Positions 13,106-24,078 are shown, numbered from the stretch's first letter. The stretch is 64,000 nt of DNA from Micropterix aruncella (GCA_944548615.1 OX155972.1:9440904-9504903); one strand, 5' to 3'. Numbers and translations are program-made. The notes: generated by a model from the sequence alone, not told the origin.

Positions 13106-13110
13106 ACTAG

Positions 13111-13926
13111 GGTTGTCGACTACAGCGGGCAAGCCCGTCACCTCAGGAAGTTTTAGCGATTAGTCGTTCTATCTCCCTGGAGTGAGCGCAGAAGACTTGG
13201 ACAAAACAGTCCACCGTCTAGCTCCGCCACAAACCCGTAAGAGGCCAACGCCTTAACCGCGTGATAGCCAGTTACTCCAGTCCCTCGATTGGTTACGGGT
13301 TGGAGGTCGCTTGCGCGGTCCTCTCCCTTACGAAGCGGTGAAACGGTGTATACCGAATCTATCGCGGACCACAGCGTCCTTTTGCCCGGCTGTTCACCCA
13401 GGACCGGATAGCCGATCCGATGGTCGTTTCAAGAGCAGTCGGCGTAAGGTCCGCAGCCACCCCCGCTTTATAGGAAACAGTACTGCTTCCAGACACCTCC
13501 GACTGTTAGTCAGAGTGCACAGTCGATTGGCTTACGCCGCACGGTGCGCAGACCGTCCAGGAGCGCCAGAAGTTTGATTCCCAGGGGAAATTAACCATAG
13601 GGTCAGAGTCCTACCCAGGCTCGCTTTTCATGCGTGGAGGCCGTCGGTTAGGTGTTAACCCGTGAGTGTGACCAACCCTGAATAGAATGGGTCTTCGTGG
13701 CCGAAATTTCGACCTCGAAATTGGAAGTAAGGGCGCGAGTGTCGGCCCGCCGGGTAACATTCCTGACTATCTCGCGGTTAAGGCGTTGGTCTCTTACGGG
13801 CTCGTGGCGTAGCTAGACGGTGGATTGTTTTGTCCCCAAGTCTTCTGCGCTCACTTTCAGGGAGATAGAACGACTAATCGTTAAAACTTCCTGAGGTGAC
13901 GGGCTCGCCCGCTGTAGTCAACAACC
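13111..13926 (+). repeat. RepA, copy 3, with an inverted second arm
   Basis: The left part 13111-13271 is repeated in reverse complement at about 13765-13926, and the ends match (GGTTGT(C/T)GACTACAGCGGGC on both sides). The middle carries the usual RepA body. The right arm also contains the 'ttggaagtaagggcgcgagt' block lost from the left arm. Either RepA is an element with long terminal inverted repeats and other copies have lost one arm, or two copies met head to head. No target duplication is obvious. Confidence 0.75.
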
Positions 13927-13934
13927 AAAGTTGC

Positions 13935-14012
13935 TGAAAGAACGATTACATACCGTTATACCAGCCTGGGGTGACGGGTTCACCCGCTGTAGGTGACATC
14001 GCCCACTGTATA
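13935..14012 (-). repeat. RepA subfamily 2, fragment
   Basis: A reverse-strand fragment sharing 'ccagcctggggtgacgggtt' with the start of the copy at 48962. It differs from subfamily 1 ('cctcaggaagttttaacgat') in this terminal block, which shows that RepA has at least two subfamilies. Confidence 0.65.
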
Positions 14013-15152
14013 GTCACCCTACTAAGAAAACATCTAAAAAAAGAGGGGCTTTATTTGGCCCACCCTGCCGCGTCAAGCCTCGATGTGTTTGTTCTCACAC
14101 GCGATATGCGAAAACAATCAGTCGGGACAACTATCCCACTCACTCAGACCCCTGCCAATCACAACACTTCGTTCCTTTCTAACGGGAGAAACTATTGTAT
14201 TTTCTCTGATTAAAGCACAAACTACATGAGGCGAAACAGTCCTCACAAGCTATTTCTAATAAGCAAATAGAAAGGATTTCAGTAAGTATATTGAGTGAAT
14301 AAGAGAAACTACAGCCAAATTATTATACTCAAGCATACCTTTCAGTATAATTTTGCATTTTCTTACTTTCTTAAATTGATTTACTTTTGAACTGACATTA
14401 TATTGATGCTCGTATAATATATGAGGAGTCGGCGATCAAAACGATCTAAATCGGTTTCAGACCCAAACTTGTTATTTTTATCGGTACGCCTTGGGCCGTT
14501 CTATCGATTGGTAAAATTATCTACAACCAAAACGACCTAGAAACCATTGTAAAATGAGGCAGAAATACCAATTTCGTTTAAACCGATCTATCGCTAGTTG
14601 AAAATGGTTGCTTATTTGGAATTTTAAATGAATTTCTTTCAAAATGATGCTCGTAAAAATGTTTTCTTTTAAAAACGTCCTAAATATATATTTTATGCAA
14701 CTTTTTATTGTTTTGTGTGGTATCCCTAATTTACATATGGGAATATTCACATTTTAGCACAGCTTCGGTAAAGTAAGTTACCTACTGTGCAAATTGGTTT
14801 GGTTAAATGGTGAAGAAAATGTCATCTGGTACGGTTGCGGCACTCAATGCCGGTTCTAAGAAGACATATTCATATATTTCTTAAATGATATTCATTATTT
14901 GGAGATTGTTTTACATATTCATTTATTAGGGGTTTAATATATTAGGATTAACGATGTAAAAATATAAAAAAGAATAAAATAGCCTAAATATTTTAATCCG
15001 CTGTTTTTATAACACCAGTAGCAATCAAAACGGTATAATTTATGAATAAAGTTTGCGATCAAAATGATCTAAATATTCCGCTTTCAATCAAAATGGTCTA
15101 AACGATAATTTGTTTTTTATAGTATTTTGTCTCATCCGTGCGAAGAAAAATT
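14013..15152. other. No gene; scattered 'atcaaaacgatctaaat' motifs
   Basis: No supportable coding region. A motif close to 'gatcaaaa(c/t)gatctaaat' appears near 14433, 15056 and 15088, with weaker forms near 14525 and 15022, mostly left of the assembly gap. An 80-codon frame at 13971-14213 starts in RepA and is probably chance. Confidence 0.45.
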
Positions 15153-15352
15153 NNNNNNNNNNNNNNNNNNNNNNNNNNNNNNNNNNNNNNNNNNNNNNNN
15201 NNNNNNNNNNNNNNNNNNNNNNNNNNNNNNNNNNNNNNNNNNNNNNNNNNNNNNNNNNNNNNNNNNNNNNNNNNNNNNNNNNNNNNNNNNNNNNNNNNNN
15301 NNNNNNNNNNNNNNNNNNNNNNNNNNNNNNNNNNNNNNNNNNNNNNNNNNNN
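15153..15352. other. Assembly gap, 200 N
   Basis: Exactly 200 unknown bases, so probably a placeholder of arbitrary size. Open frames that cross it are meaningless. Confidence 0.99.
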
Positions 15353-15387
15353 CGAGTAATAAATTAATAGTTAAAAAAACCACTAAA

Positions 15388-15830
15388 AACACGCTTTTAT
15401 AAATGCACGTAAAAACCAAAAAAGGTTTGTTATAACCTTGAAACCTGATCGTGTTCAAAGTCCATTACGTGACCTTTCTCACAAGTGCAAACACGACTAT
15501 GATACGATATTCCATCATGGAATACCAGTTCCTGTCTTCCGGCTTCATCATCAGACCTTGAAACGTAATCGTAGTCAAAGTTCATTACAAGACTTTTTTA
15601 ACAAGTCCAAACACAGCTATGATACGATGTTCCATCATGAAGTTCCAGTTCATATCTTCCGACTCCATCATCAGATCAGTTCGAAAGTACCATATTATTG
15701 TATTGTCATCAGAACTACATAAAGTTGCCAATTTTCATGACGCTACGATCCTTGGAAGATGGTTAAATTAGTTACCTTAGATTCCATTACATAGTTACAT
15801 ATGTACAGGTCGACCTAATAAAAGCGTGTT
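15388..15830 (+). mobile_element. RepE: MITE-like element with internal tandem repeats
   Basis: Ends are AACACGCTTTTA (15388-15399) and its exact reverse complement TAAAAGCGTGTT (15819-15830). Inside are about two units of a roughly 112-bp repeat (landmark 'cttcc(g)actccatcatcaga') and then a fixed tail through 'acaggtcgacctaataaaag'. The 94-codon frame across it follows the repeat and is not a known protein. Other copies: 40147-40567, 53218-53640 and, in reverse, 56377-56830. The architecture resembles minisatellite-bearing interspersed elements described in moths. Confidence 0.8.
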
Positions 15831-16366
15831 AAAAAGACAGACACGCCGATTTTACTTTTCCGGCAGAGGGAAATTATTGTGAACTCAACACAACACTAGA
15901 TTGTACTGACTCATGATGATGAACAATATAAAATTAAAATCAACAAACACATCTAATTGCAAGATGCAGTTGACCTAATTTAACAGGCAAAACTGTCGAA
16001 TCACCTGATGACTAATAGTGTTCAAAGAAATAATAATTTAATTTAGACGAGTCTTTCACACGTTGCAATTTATCAACGTATGGAAAACTGTGTCTTTCTC
16101 AGTTGCAAATATAATTTTCCACGAAAAATACCCCACTTAATATCAGATCTACCGATATATAAGTGCGTACATTTAGCTTATTTAATCACAGGTCTTTTCT
16201 ATTAGCTTATTTTTGAATTATTTAATGGGCTAAGTATTAAACATTGTGTTTATCTTACCGCATGTACTACGCCGAGGAAACAAATGACAACGTTGGGCTC
16301 TGATCATATCGACAACACACATCAGAAAAACCCTACAAGATGAAGACGGATATATAAATTTTGACT
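15831..16366. other. No gene seen
   Basis: AT-rich sequence with no supportable feature, ending at a poly-C run. Confidence 0.45.
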
Positions 16367-16385
16367 CCCCCCCCCCCCCCCCCCC
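16367..16385. repeat. Poly-C run
   Basis: About 19 consecutive C. RepD fragments elsewhere (near 45033-45056 and 25220) have shorter C-rich runs at the same relative place, so this is probably slippage within a RepD copy. Confidence 0.9.
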
Positions 16386-16620
16386 TTCCCAAGACGATTA
16401 AGAACCATTTAAAATCTGTCTGTGAAATCTGGCTGTGTGTCTTTCTCTGTGTGTGTGTGTTTGTGTTCCTCAATGATAGTGCCCAAACGCTTCATTCGAT
16501 TTAGTTAAAATTTGCTATGCAGGCATCATTTGGTCATGGCAAGAGTTTAAGATATTGTGTTGACATCGGTCCACCAGAGGGCGCGCTAGTCATAATCAGT
16601 CTTGGAATATTGCAATTGAG
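16386..16620 (-). repeat. RepD fragment
   Basis: 'gtctgtgaaatctggctgtgtgtc...cccaaacgcttcattcgat...gcaggcatcatttggtcatgg' is the reverse complement of the right-hand part of RepL (25663-25800 and 59990-60125), and matches 45050-45190. It is a detached piece of that composite repeat. Confidence 0.7.
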
Positions 16621-16627
16621 GTTCGGT

Positions 16628-16673
16628 AATTTCACAGCGTAATTTCGGTGGATCGAAATTACGCTGTGAAATT
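16628..16673. repeat. Perfect 20-bp inverted repeat, 6-base loop
   Basis: Arms 16628-16647 (AATTTCACAGCGTAATTTCG) and 16654-16673 are exact reverse complements around 'gtggat'. It lies in a RepD-related stretch whose copies elsewhere contain only one arm-like segment ('gtgaaatttc' context). Confidence 0.85.
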
Positions 16674-16865
16674 TCATTTGGAATATCTCGTATACAAGCG
16701 ACGCAAATAATATTTAAATTCCGCCATATTTAAGAAAATACTACAACATTTTTTTAATTTAAAATGATTATGTTATGGTAAACAATATTATCTTTTTCAT
16801 GTCATTTCCTTTTTATTTTATTCTCATTTTATAATTAATTTCCATTTTTTTGACCAACTTTGGTT

Positions 16866-17312
16866 TGACTATCTAACTCTGACAACTATTACAAAGACCT
16901 CCGAATCATCAGAAACTTGTACTGGAACCGAAAGGCCACTATACGAGTATAAAACTTAGAAACTTAACAAGTTGACATTTACAGCGGTGTTCAACAGGGA
17001 TGCATTCTCCCGGCCTTACTCTTCAACCTATAATCTGAAGCCGTAATAACAGAAGCTTTAGCTGTGGTGTTTTATGGTAGCGAAGATCGGACTCTCTGAC
17101 ACCCAAAAGGGCCACGAAGCATTTGAGATGTGATGCTTCCGTAGAATGCTCTGCATTAGCTGGATCCAGAGAGTTCCCAATGTTTGAGTACCCCAACTTG
17201 TCGGTAGAGATCGCGAACTTTTACCCATAATCAAGCAAAGGAAAGTGGCGTACCTGGGCCACGTGCTGAGAGATGAGCGATACCAACTGCTTCAGCTCAT
17301 TATTATGGGGAA
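16866..17312 (+). pseudogene. RTE-like LINE relic
   Basis: Two separate blocks of the ORF are fused by deletion. First, about 16885-17035: DLRIIRNLYWNRKATIRV then SGVQQGCILPALLFNL, the RT motif with Gln-Gly-Cys before the palm. Second, about 17095-17312: the C-terminal region, whose last readable part is LPIIKQRKVAYLGHVLRDER. Both blocks are characteristic of the RTE-type RT often annotated as craniofacial-development-protein-like. The catalytic F/YADD box that belongs between them is gone. Stops are frequent. Confidence 0.8.
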
Positions 17313-17995
17313 AGCTTTATTTCGCGTAATATTTAGGATAAAAACAGAATAATTATAATTAGTTTGTATAATAAAAAAAATACGTGTATCTTAAATTAAA
17401 ATTTACAAAGTTTAGAGTGGTTTTCATTTATTTTAAAATTCGGCATATCTTAGTCATTGCCGTGTTTGGGAGCTTTGAATTTGTCACGCCTGTTTTTTAA
17501 ATATTAATATTGCATGTATACTATCTACATTTTTTATAAATCAATGGCTCCATAGCAATTCGGCATGCGAGTCCTGAATAAATACCAGGAGTCTATGATG
17601 ACTTTTTACCGCTGGGACAGGATGACATATATATTACTTGGGAACCCTAGGTATTGCTTTCTTACACAGTATTATGCTCTTTTTTGCCATATTCCACTCA
17701 GGAATTTTCAGGACGATCGTAGTAAAGGACGTAGAAATTATTCAAGCATAGCTAAATTATTATTGACGCTTGGCGGCGCCGATGCTAACAAAAGTAAATA
17801 AATTTTATTAGTAGCTTTCTACTCAAGGGATATATAGTCAAATAGGATAAAAACGACTTTACCGAGTGAAGTTTACAGTACCCGAAGTTTCGGCGATGTC
17901 GTAACCGCCAGTGGTGCAGGGTAGACTAAAGTGCTCTCAAACGTCATCCGTTCTTTTGGGGCTAGGCAGCAAACTGCTGTTGTTACTTGCTGATC
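17313..17995. other. No gene seen
   Basis: No supported gene. A 78-codon frame at 17565-17801 has no domain that I recognise. Confidence 0.4.
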
Positions 17996-18572
17996 TAAGA
18001 ATAAGAATAATAAGAATAAATTTATTTTCGTAAGTAATTTTTCAAAAACATTATTCACAAAGTCTGCCTAACTAGGCCGAAGCCCGTACCAAGGTAGACT
18101 CGACTAGGTCACTTGTACATTTTATATTGTGCGCACACTTATTAAAGTACTATTACTGAGAAAAACAAAAATTAAAAAATAAATGAAATATAGTAAATCT
18201 AATAACTCTAATAAATACTTAGCATAAATTTCAAGAGTTATTCTAATGATAACTAATAACTAAATTATAATCATGTTGAAAAATAAAAAAGTAATAATGA
18301 AATCAAAATATATCCAGTAAAAAAAAATGTTAAAATAATTATAATAATAAAATACAATAAAATTATAATTGCAGTGATAATCAGTAAGTAGAGAAAAATA
18401 ACAGGGTAATAATTTGAAAAATAAAAAAAAATAATTAAAATAAAATAAAAAGCCAGTAATTAAAATAGTCAAGTAGCTAGTCAATAAATAAAACAGAATA
18501 AAAAGATAATAATTATCCTAGTAGCAACAAATAAAAAGATAAGATTTATTTGTCAGTGTAAATATTAGGTGT
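17996..18572 (-). repeat. 3' UTR and tail of the LINE at 18573
   Basis: On the minus strand the sequence after the stop is AT-rich and closes near 17996 with 'ttattcttattattcttatt', a short-repeat tail. This places the LINE 3' end there. Confidence 0.65.
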
Positions 18573-19545
18573 TTAATGGAGAATGACGGAGATGAGCACC
18601 TCAATCTCATGTCTTCCAAATTCCAAAAGTAGCGGAGAAATTTGTTTGTTTGTTTTTATTCCATTAGTGGTCGACTTCAAATTAAATTGTAACTCATTAA
18701 AAATCTTGGGCGCTATGTATGAAAAGTGTCTTTGCGCAAACGTTGTCATTGTTTTGGGACGCAAGTGCTTATGAGTAGTGGTGCTCCTCGTTTGTGTTGC
18801 ATGTTTAGTGATTTGGTGTAGATGGGGATTTTGTATATAGTTTATGAGGACTACTTTCGCATATATTTGCCTAATATCCAGCAACTCCAACTCACTAAAC
18901 AGGTCATTGGAAGAGTATCTCCAAGGTTTGTTAGCCATGACCCTAAGTAATGCTTTATGAGCCTTAACAATTGGGTGTAAAGCAGTTCGCGTACATCCTC
19001 CCCAGCCCAGAATACCATATGATATTTTACTGTAAACTAGCGCATAATAAATAGTTTTGAGCGTTTGAAGAGGAACTACTTTTCTGAGAGTCTTAAAGAG
19101 AAAGATGGATTTTCGTATTTTGGCCGTCAGAATACCGATATGAATATCCCATCTTAGTGTACTGTCAAATGTTAGGCCAAGATATTTCGCTTGTGATTTA
19201 TGCTCTATAATAGTACACGTACAGCAAGAGTGTTCTGGCCTTATTGGAGCAGTTGTATTGCACATATGAATTTTGAGGCCTACATGTTTAAAATTTCTAT
19301 TATTAGTTATGGAAAATGTGATGTAACTAGTTTTTTCTTTGTTTAGCATAAGAAGGTTATTTTTTAGCCAAAAGTTAATATTGCTTAGGCCACATTCAGC
19401 GATTTGGTATACGGCTGGCCATGTTTTCTGACGAAAAACTAGAGCAGTATCATCAGCGAACAGTAGTGCCTTTCCTCCATGCAAAGACACATTTGTAAGG
19501 TCATTAATGTAGACTAGAAAAAGAATCTGACCAACCGCAGATCAC
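18573..19545 (-). pseudogene. LINE reverse transcriptase, 5'-truncated, 305 codons open
   Basis: The longest uninterrupted RT frame in the window (to 19490), extendable in frame upstream through GQILFLVYINDLTN to about 19545, where a TGA stops it. It has the motif that precedes the palm (ILFLVYINDL), the palm box FADDTAL with both catalytic Asp, then SKISYGILGWGG and the C-terminal domain with AQRHFSYIAPKIFNEL. The enzyme would copy element RNA at a nicked target. The endonuclease, the N-terminal RT fingers and ORF1 are missing, so the copy cannot be autonomous. The lack of internal stops suggests recent arrival. Jockey/CR1-type is my best guess. A similar C-terminus is at 62306. Confidence 0.88.
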
Positions 19546-19739
19546 AACGGCTTTTGGGACACGGTTTTGCCGGGGGCGAATTTTGAAATCCGCCGTGCCC
19601 GCAACATTAATTGTATCGTCCTTGCGCTTGGCAATGTGCATTGAGAACATTTTAAGATAAGGGTTCTAAGTAGTAGAGGGTTTGTGACCGTGGCCTCTAT
19701 TGAAGTTCAGAGTATTTCATTTTAATGGCTTCTCAATCA

Positions 19740-20600
19740 AGCGGGGAAAAAATGGTTCTTAAATGCACCCAGTGATTAGTTCTTCTATCCAATATGTTTG
19801 AACGATTGAACATTTTCTCGCTGAATGTTATTAAAAGCTTTAATTTGCTACATCACTCGAGAGGCTATTAGTCCAAGAGGCAACGACAAAAAAGTGCAAG
19901 GCTTTTGTAAAGCTGATACTTTTAGATGGAGTAATGCTGACGCGACGCGTTCTATTGTTTAGCAGTTGACCATTTGTTCCGACTACTTTATATCATCCAC
20001 TGTCTACAGATGAATTTTCAGATTTCCAAAACGCTTTTTCCGAAGTCGAAACAAATGGTCAGGCTGCTTAACCATAGAACGCGTTGCGTCTGCATTACTC
20101 CATATATGTGATGTCCCTGCAAATACGCCGGTACGTATTTTATTGTCGTTAAGTATTACGACAATAAGCGGGGAAAAAAACGGGGAAAAAATGGTTCTTA
20201 AATGCACCCAGTGATTAGTTCTTCTATCCAATATGTTTGAACGATTGAACATTTTCTCGCTGAATGTTATTAAAAGCTTTAATTTGCTACATCACTCGAG
20301 AGGCTATTAGTCCAAGAGGCAATGACAAAAAAGTGCAAGGGTTTTGTAAAGCTGATACTTTTAGATGGAGTAATGCTGACGCGACGCGTTCTATTGTTTA
20401 GCAGTTGACCATTTGTTCCGACTACTTTATATCATCCACTGTCTACAGAAGAATTTTCAGATTTCCAAAACGCTTTTTCCGAAGTCGAAACAAATGGTCA
20501 GGCTGCTTAACCATAGAACGCGTTGCGTCTGCATTACTCCATATATGTGATGTCCCTGCAAATACGCCGGTACGTATTTTATTGTCGTTAAGTATTACGC
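19740..20600 (+). repeat. Recent 439-bp tandem duplication with an internal hairpin
   Basis: The unit starting 'ggggaaaaaatggttcttaa' at 19743 recurs 439 bases later (20182), and the two copies differ at only a few positions over about 420 bp. Each unit contains an inverted repeat of about 56-bp arms (copy 1: 19928-19983 against 20047-20103) around 'ctactttatatc...cgctttttcc'. Short frames in both copies are shared but have no domain that I trust. Confidence 0.9.
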
Positions 20601-20628
20601 AACGGTCTAATGTGCCTGGCAAATATAA

Positions 20629-20651
20629 TCTCTCTCTCTCTCTCTCTCTTT
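20629..20651. repeat. (TC)n microsatellite
   Basis: About ten TC units just after the second copy of the 439-bp duplication. Confidence 0.95.
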
Positions 20652-20904
20652 GAATCGTTCCCGGCTTCATTAAAATTAAAACTAAAACTTAGACAAGAAC
20701 TTCTCATAGTTTCTTCTCATAAAATTGAGTAAAAACTTAAATGAAAACTTAAACGTGTTGAGATTTCTTCTTTCTTTCAGGTTGACTTTCTGATTATTTG
20801 TTTATTATTATTATTATTTTTAATTATTGATTTTTTGTTATGGATTTATATTGTTTTATCTGTGACTTTTTAAGTGATCTTGTTTTTAGAACGTATACAG
20901 TGTG

Positions 20905-20945
20905 AGTTTTAATTAACCGGCATCCTTGAAGGGGGTGAATCAGTA
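20905..20945 (+). repeat. Short dispersed repeat, paired with 27818-27866
   Basis: 'gtgagttttaattaaccggc' followed by 'atccttgaagggggtgaatc' matches 27818-27866 with few changes. In both places it lies at the edge of other repeats. Type unknown. Confidence 0.65.
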
Positions 20946-21151
20946 CGCGCAAATAAGCAAGTTTAGATAAAAAAATAGAATAAAATATATACATATTTTT
21001 GATGTTGAAAACTCTAATATTTTGAAAAAAAAATGTAAAAAGCGCTGAGCAGGATGCACCATCTAGCGATAGGTAAAATGTCGCTAATATTGTTTATAGT
21101 CTCTGATAACTTTTATTTAACAGTCAACTTCACAGTTTATTTCAAGTAAAT

Positions 21152-21229
21152 CAAATATTTGACGGTAACATCGGGCAGTAATGCCGGCGACAGCGGGCAT
21201 TACTGCCCGATGTCGCCGACAAATATTTT
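21152..21229. repeat. Long hairpin, 34-bp arms
   Basis: Arms 21152-21185 and 21196-21229 are reverse complements with about three mismatches. The inner core CATCGGGCAGTAATGC / GCATTACTGCCCGATG is perfect. The spacer is 10 bases. No following T-run or gene is linked to it. Confidence 0.85.
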
Positions 21230-21689
21230 GTTTTTTTTTTTAAACCCACAACTCATGTGTTTTTTATGGAACCCGCCTTGTTGCCTATTGGCACCATCTT
21301 CTCATTCAAACTCTGTATCCATCGCACGAATTAGAGTGTATCCGTATAGTCTGCCAGCAAGCTCACTTGATGTTAGTATAAGCAACCCTAAGACGCAACG
21401 AAGCGCACACATATCCGCTTCGCTTGTATTCGCAAAACAAATGTCAGTCACAAACTTTCTTCACAGTGGCAGCGCTAACGGAGGCTTTGCTCTCGCATCG
21501 CACCCCGTTCGGTCAGACAAGGCGGGCATAACTCTCTGGAGTGAAAAACAAACGTTAGTTCGGTTTCTGCTAGAGCGGACACCCACCCGTACAAACATTT
21601 CCTAAGTACGTACGTATATTCCCCCCCTGACTGCCGCAGGGCGATGTAAACAAACAACGGCGAAAGAGACGATAACTGCTTTTCCAAAA

Positions 21690-22015
21690 ACAATTAAATA
21701 TATTAAAAGGATTCAAAACACGACTGCCTATACTGTATTTATATCTTTTGCTATGGTTTTTTAATGAAATATTTGTGGTATTTATTCATATAGATACATA
21801 TATTTTGTCGGAATGTACACAAACAGACCTTTTATTTAACATGACACACTACATATTTATGTAAATTTGAACATTTGGATATTTAGACAACTATTTACTT
21901 GACATTTGGACAGATAAAGTACGACACGAGATGACATACCAATTTTAAAAATAGCACATACCTCTAAATCAGCTCGAGCATTTAGAAGTTATGATGGAAT
22001 AAAGAAACAGAACTC
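21690..22015 (+). repeat. RepB, uninterrupted copy
   Basis: Runs 'aaatatattaaaaggattca' through 'ttttaatgaaatatttgtgg', 'gacatttggacagataaagt' and 'gcatttagaagttatgatgg'. It is intact across the point where the copy at 5905-6840 holds a Helitron. Confidence 0.85.
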
Positions 22016-22055
22016 ATACATAGATAAACCCTGAACACATTACACTCCGTTTTTG

Positions 22056-22115
22056 TACAATTCCGAACATGACTGCAGACTGCAGACCGCAGAGCGCAGA
22101 CTGCACCACTGGTGT
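22056..22115 (+). repeat. Ctgcag-rich repeat, paired with 26156-26207
   Basis: 'attccgaacatgactgcaga' and the following alternation of 'ctgcagac' and 'cgcagagc' is the reverse complement of 26156-26207. The pair flanks an interval of about 4 kb in opposite orientations. Confidence 0.65.
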
Positions 22116-22136
22116 CAATGTATACTATTCGTATGC

Positions 22137-22192
22137 AATAGAAATAGAGATAGAAATAGAAATAGCAATATAATAGAAATAGAAATAGACAT
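22137..22192. repeat. (ATAGAA)n microsatellite
   Basis: Imperfect hexamer repeat, 'aatagaaatagagatagaaa' and onwards. Confidence 0.9.
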
Positions 22193-22199
22193 ATATTTA

Positions 22200-22620
22200 T
22201 CGCCCGAATTGTGGTGGTACATTTATGGTGTTAATGCGTGACATTACGTCTCTCACAATTACCTGTTATTGTAACAGATTGACAAATTACATATTTGCTT
22301 AATTTGTAATTTCTCATTACATGATGTATGTAATTTCTCATTAAATTACATTAGAATTTGTAATTTCATAGTTAATGACATTATTACACTGGCTTACCCA
22401 TAATATGTAATCATATACAATAATCATTCATAATGTTAATTGAATGGCCAGAGATAACATTAAAAGAGATGTAACATGATATAATTGAAACAGATCGGAT
22501 AAGTAGCACTAACAGTAGAAAAAATAAAAAAAATAATTCACCAATAATATAGAAAATAAAACAATAATCAAAAATTAAGGAATATTAAAAAATCGCATAT
22601 AAATATTAAATGTGTATTGT
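22200..22620. other. AT-rich, no gene; possible LINE 3' UTR
   Basis: Contains several 'gtaatttctcatta' repeats. Read on the minus strand, the part next to 22621 may be the continuation of the 3' UTR of the LINE at 24079-24960 beyond the inserted TTAA element. Confidence 0.35.
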
Positions 22621-24078
22621 TTAACCCGCTGAGCACGTAACATCCATTTGGGGACATGAATGGCGGCCGCCGAAATTCCGAAACGTCCACTACTGGATAT
22701 AGCGCTCGGCTCTTACGAAAATGTCGTTTAAATTTCGAAATGCGATTGTATATTCTATCGAATGATGCCATAATATAGCCAAATATGCAACACTATGAAA
22801 TTGCTCGATTGCCGCATGCGATGTTAGAAATATGAATTACTACATCCCTTACAAAATCGGTGACCTCATTTCTGACAACAGTCGCGAACTGCCCACCGCT
22901 GGCGGCGTATAATTCCGCGACGTGTTGTGTTGTGAATTGTTTTGTGTATATAAGTGAAGTGTATACCGGATAAAAGTAAGTAATTTCCATTTTTAAGTAG
23001 TTTAGGCCTTAGGATTAAACAATTTACACAGCCCATTTGCTGTTTTTCACGAATTTTCGAAGAAAACACTTTGGCAAAACGTAACGGCTCGCGAAAGATG
23101 GCCGTTTTTATTTTGTAATGTTTGTGAAATATCCCGTTATATCGCGAAACATGACGTAATGTCGCTTTAATTTACTAATAAAATAGGTATTGCTTCATTT
23201 ACATCCTAAGTTATCACATAATTAGGCGTATTTTGAACATTATATGTTGTTTTCAAATATGGCTCGCGAAAATGAAACTTGTTTTGATAATTACTATGAG
23301 AGAAAAAAGTGTGATTTTCCATAGTTTTTCGATGAAATGTGACTCTTTGGAGTATAGTAATTAGTTATTAGACATATAATAAGTCTATGATAAGACAATA
23401 TAATTGAAAAAATCTAACGAATTTTATATTATGGGCATTCAAAGTTTATTATTAGGTTCGGAAGTCGGAAACTCTCAAAACTTTAGATTTTTCTATAATA
23501 TCAGACAAAGCTCAAAGTTCTGGTGTGATTTCTAAGAAGAAGTGATGTAGTAATAAAGTTATTTTGAAAGAATTTCATATAAAAAAATACCATAAGTAGT
23601 CACAAATTAAAAATTAAAAAAATTTTTTTTTACGAGAATACATACAATTTTTCTTGGCTGAATAAATAAATATTTTTTCCGTATTTTTGTATGCAAATAA
23701 GTAAAAAAAAAATATCGCTTTGGTAAAGCATTTAATAAAGAACATAACTGTATTTACAATTTTTGATATTTACAAAAACTGTATTTACAAAAAAATCGAA
23801 ATGATTTTATAGGCGAGTTTTTTCAGTTTGCCAATTTTGTAATATTTATTCATTATTATCTTAATTGTTTTACGAGATAAGGTTATAATGTTTTATATGT
23901 CAAATTTCAATGCGATCATTTTTCTATTAATCTTTTTTTAATCCGATTAGTGGTTTATAAGTTATGATCGTTTTTCTCAAGGCCGTTGACTCGCGTCGAT
24001 TTTTTGCGCGAATATGTCGCGCGCAAAAGTGATGTTTTTGGGCGCGGTGAGTTTTTACCTCGCAACGTGAGGGGTTAA
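22621..24078 (-). mobile_element. piggyBac-type non-autonomous element, TTAA-flanked
   Basis: TTAA at 22621-22624 and 24075-24078 bracket 1450 bp whose ends read CCCGCTGAGCACG and, from the other side, CCCCTCACGTTGCG. TTAA duplication with CCC-initial ends is the signature of piggyBac-family transposition. There is no transposase ORF. Orientation is set relative to the second copy at 42715-44126, which is the same element inverted. Shared landmarks are 'aaatttcaatgcgatcattt', 'taatatttattcattattat' and 'ttctcgtaaaaaaaa'. It seems to lie in the 3' UTR of a LINE. Confidence 0.85.

Noticed and set aside
15110..15458. Open frames spanning the N run
   Set aside because: They consist mostly of unknown residues across an assembly gap.
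19740..20650. Frames in the 439-bp duplication considered as a Harbinger-type nuclease ('FPKRFFRSRNKW')
   Set aside because: The similarity is limited to a few residues and the frame lies over a hairpin. No catalytic motif.
22621..24078. Small frames at 22568-24187 read as genes
   Set aside because: They fall inside a non-coding TTAA element present twice, and the frames are not shared by the second copy.
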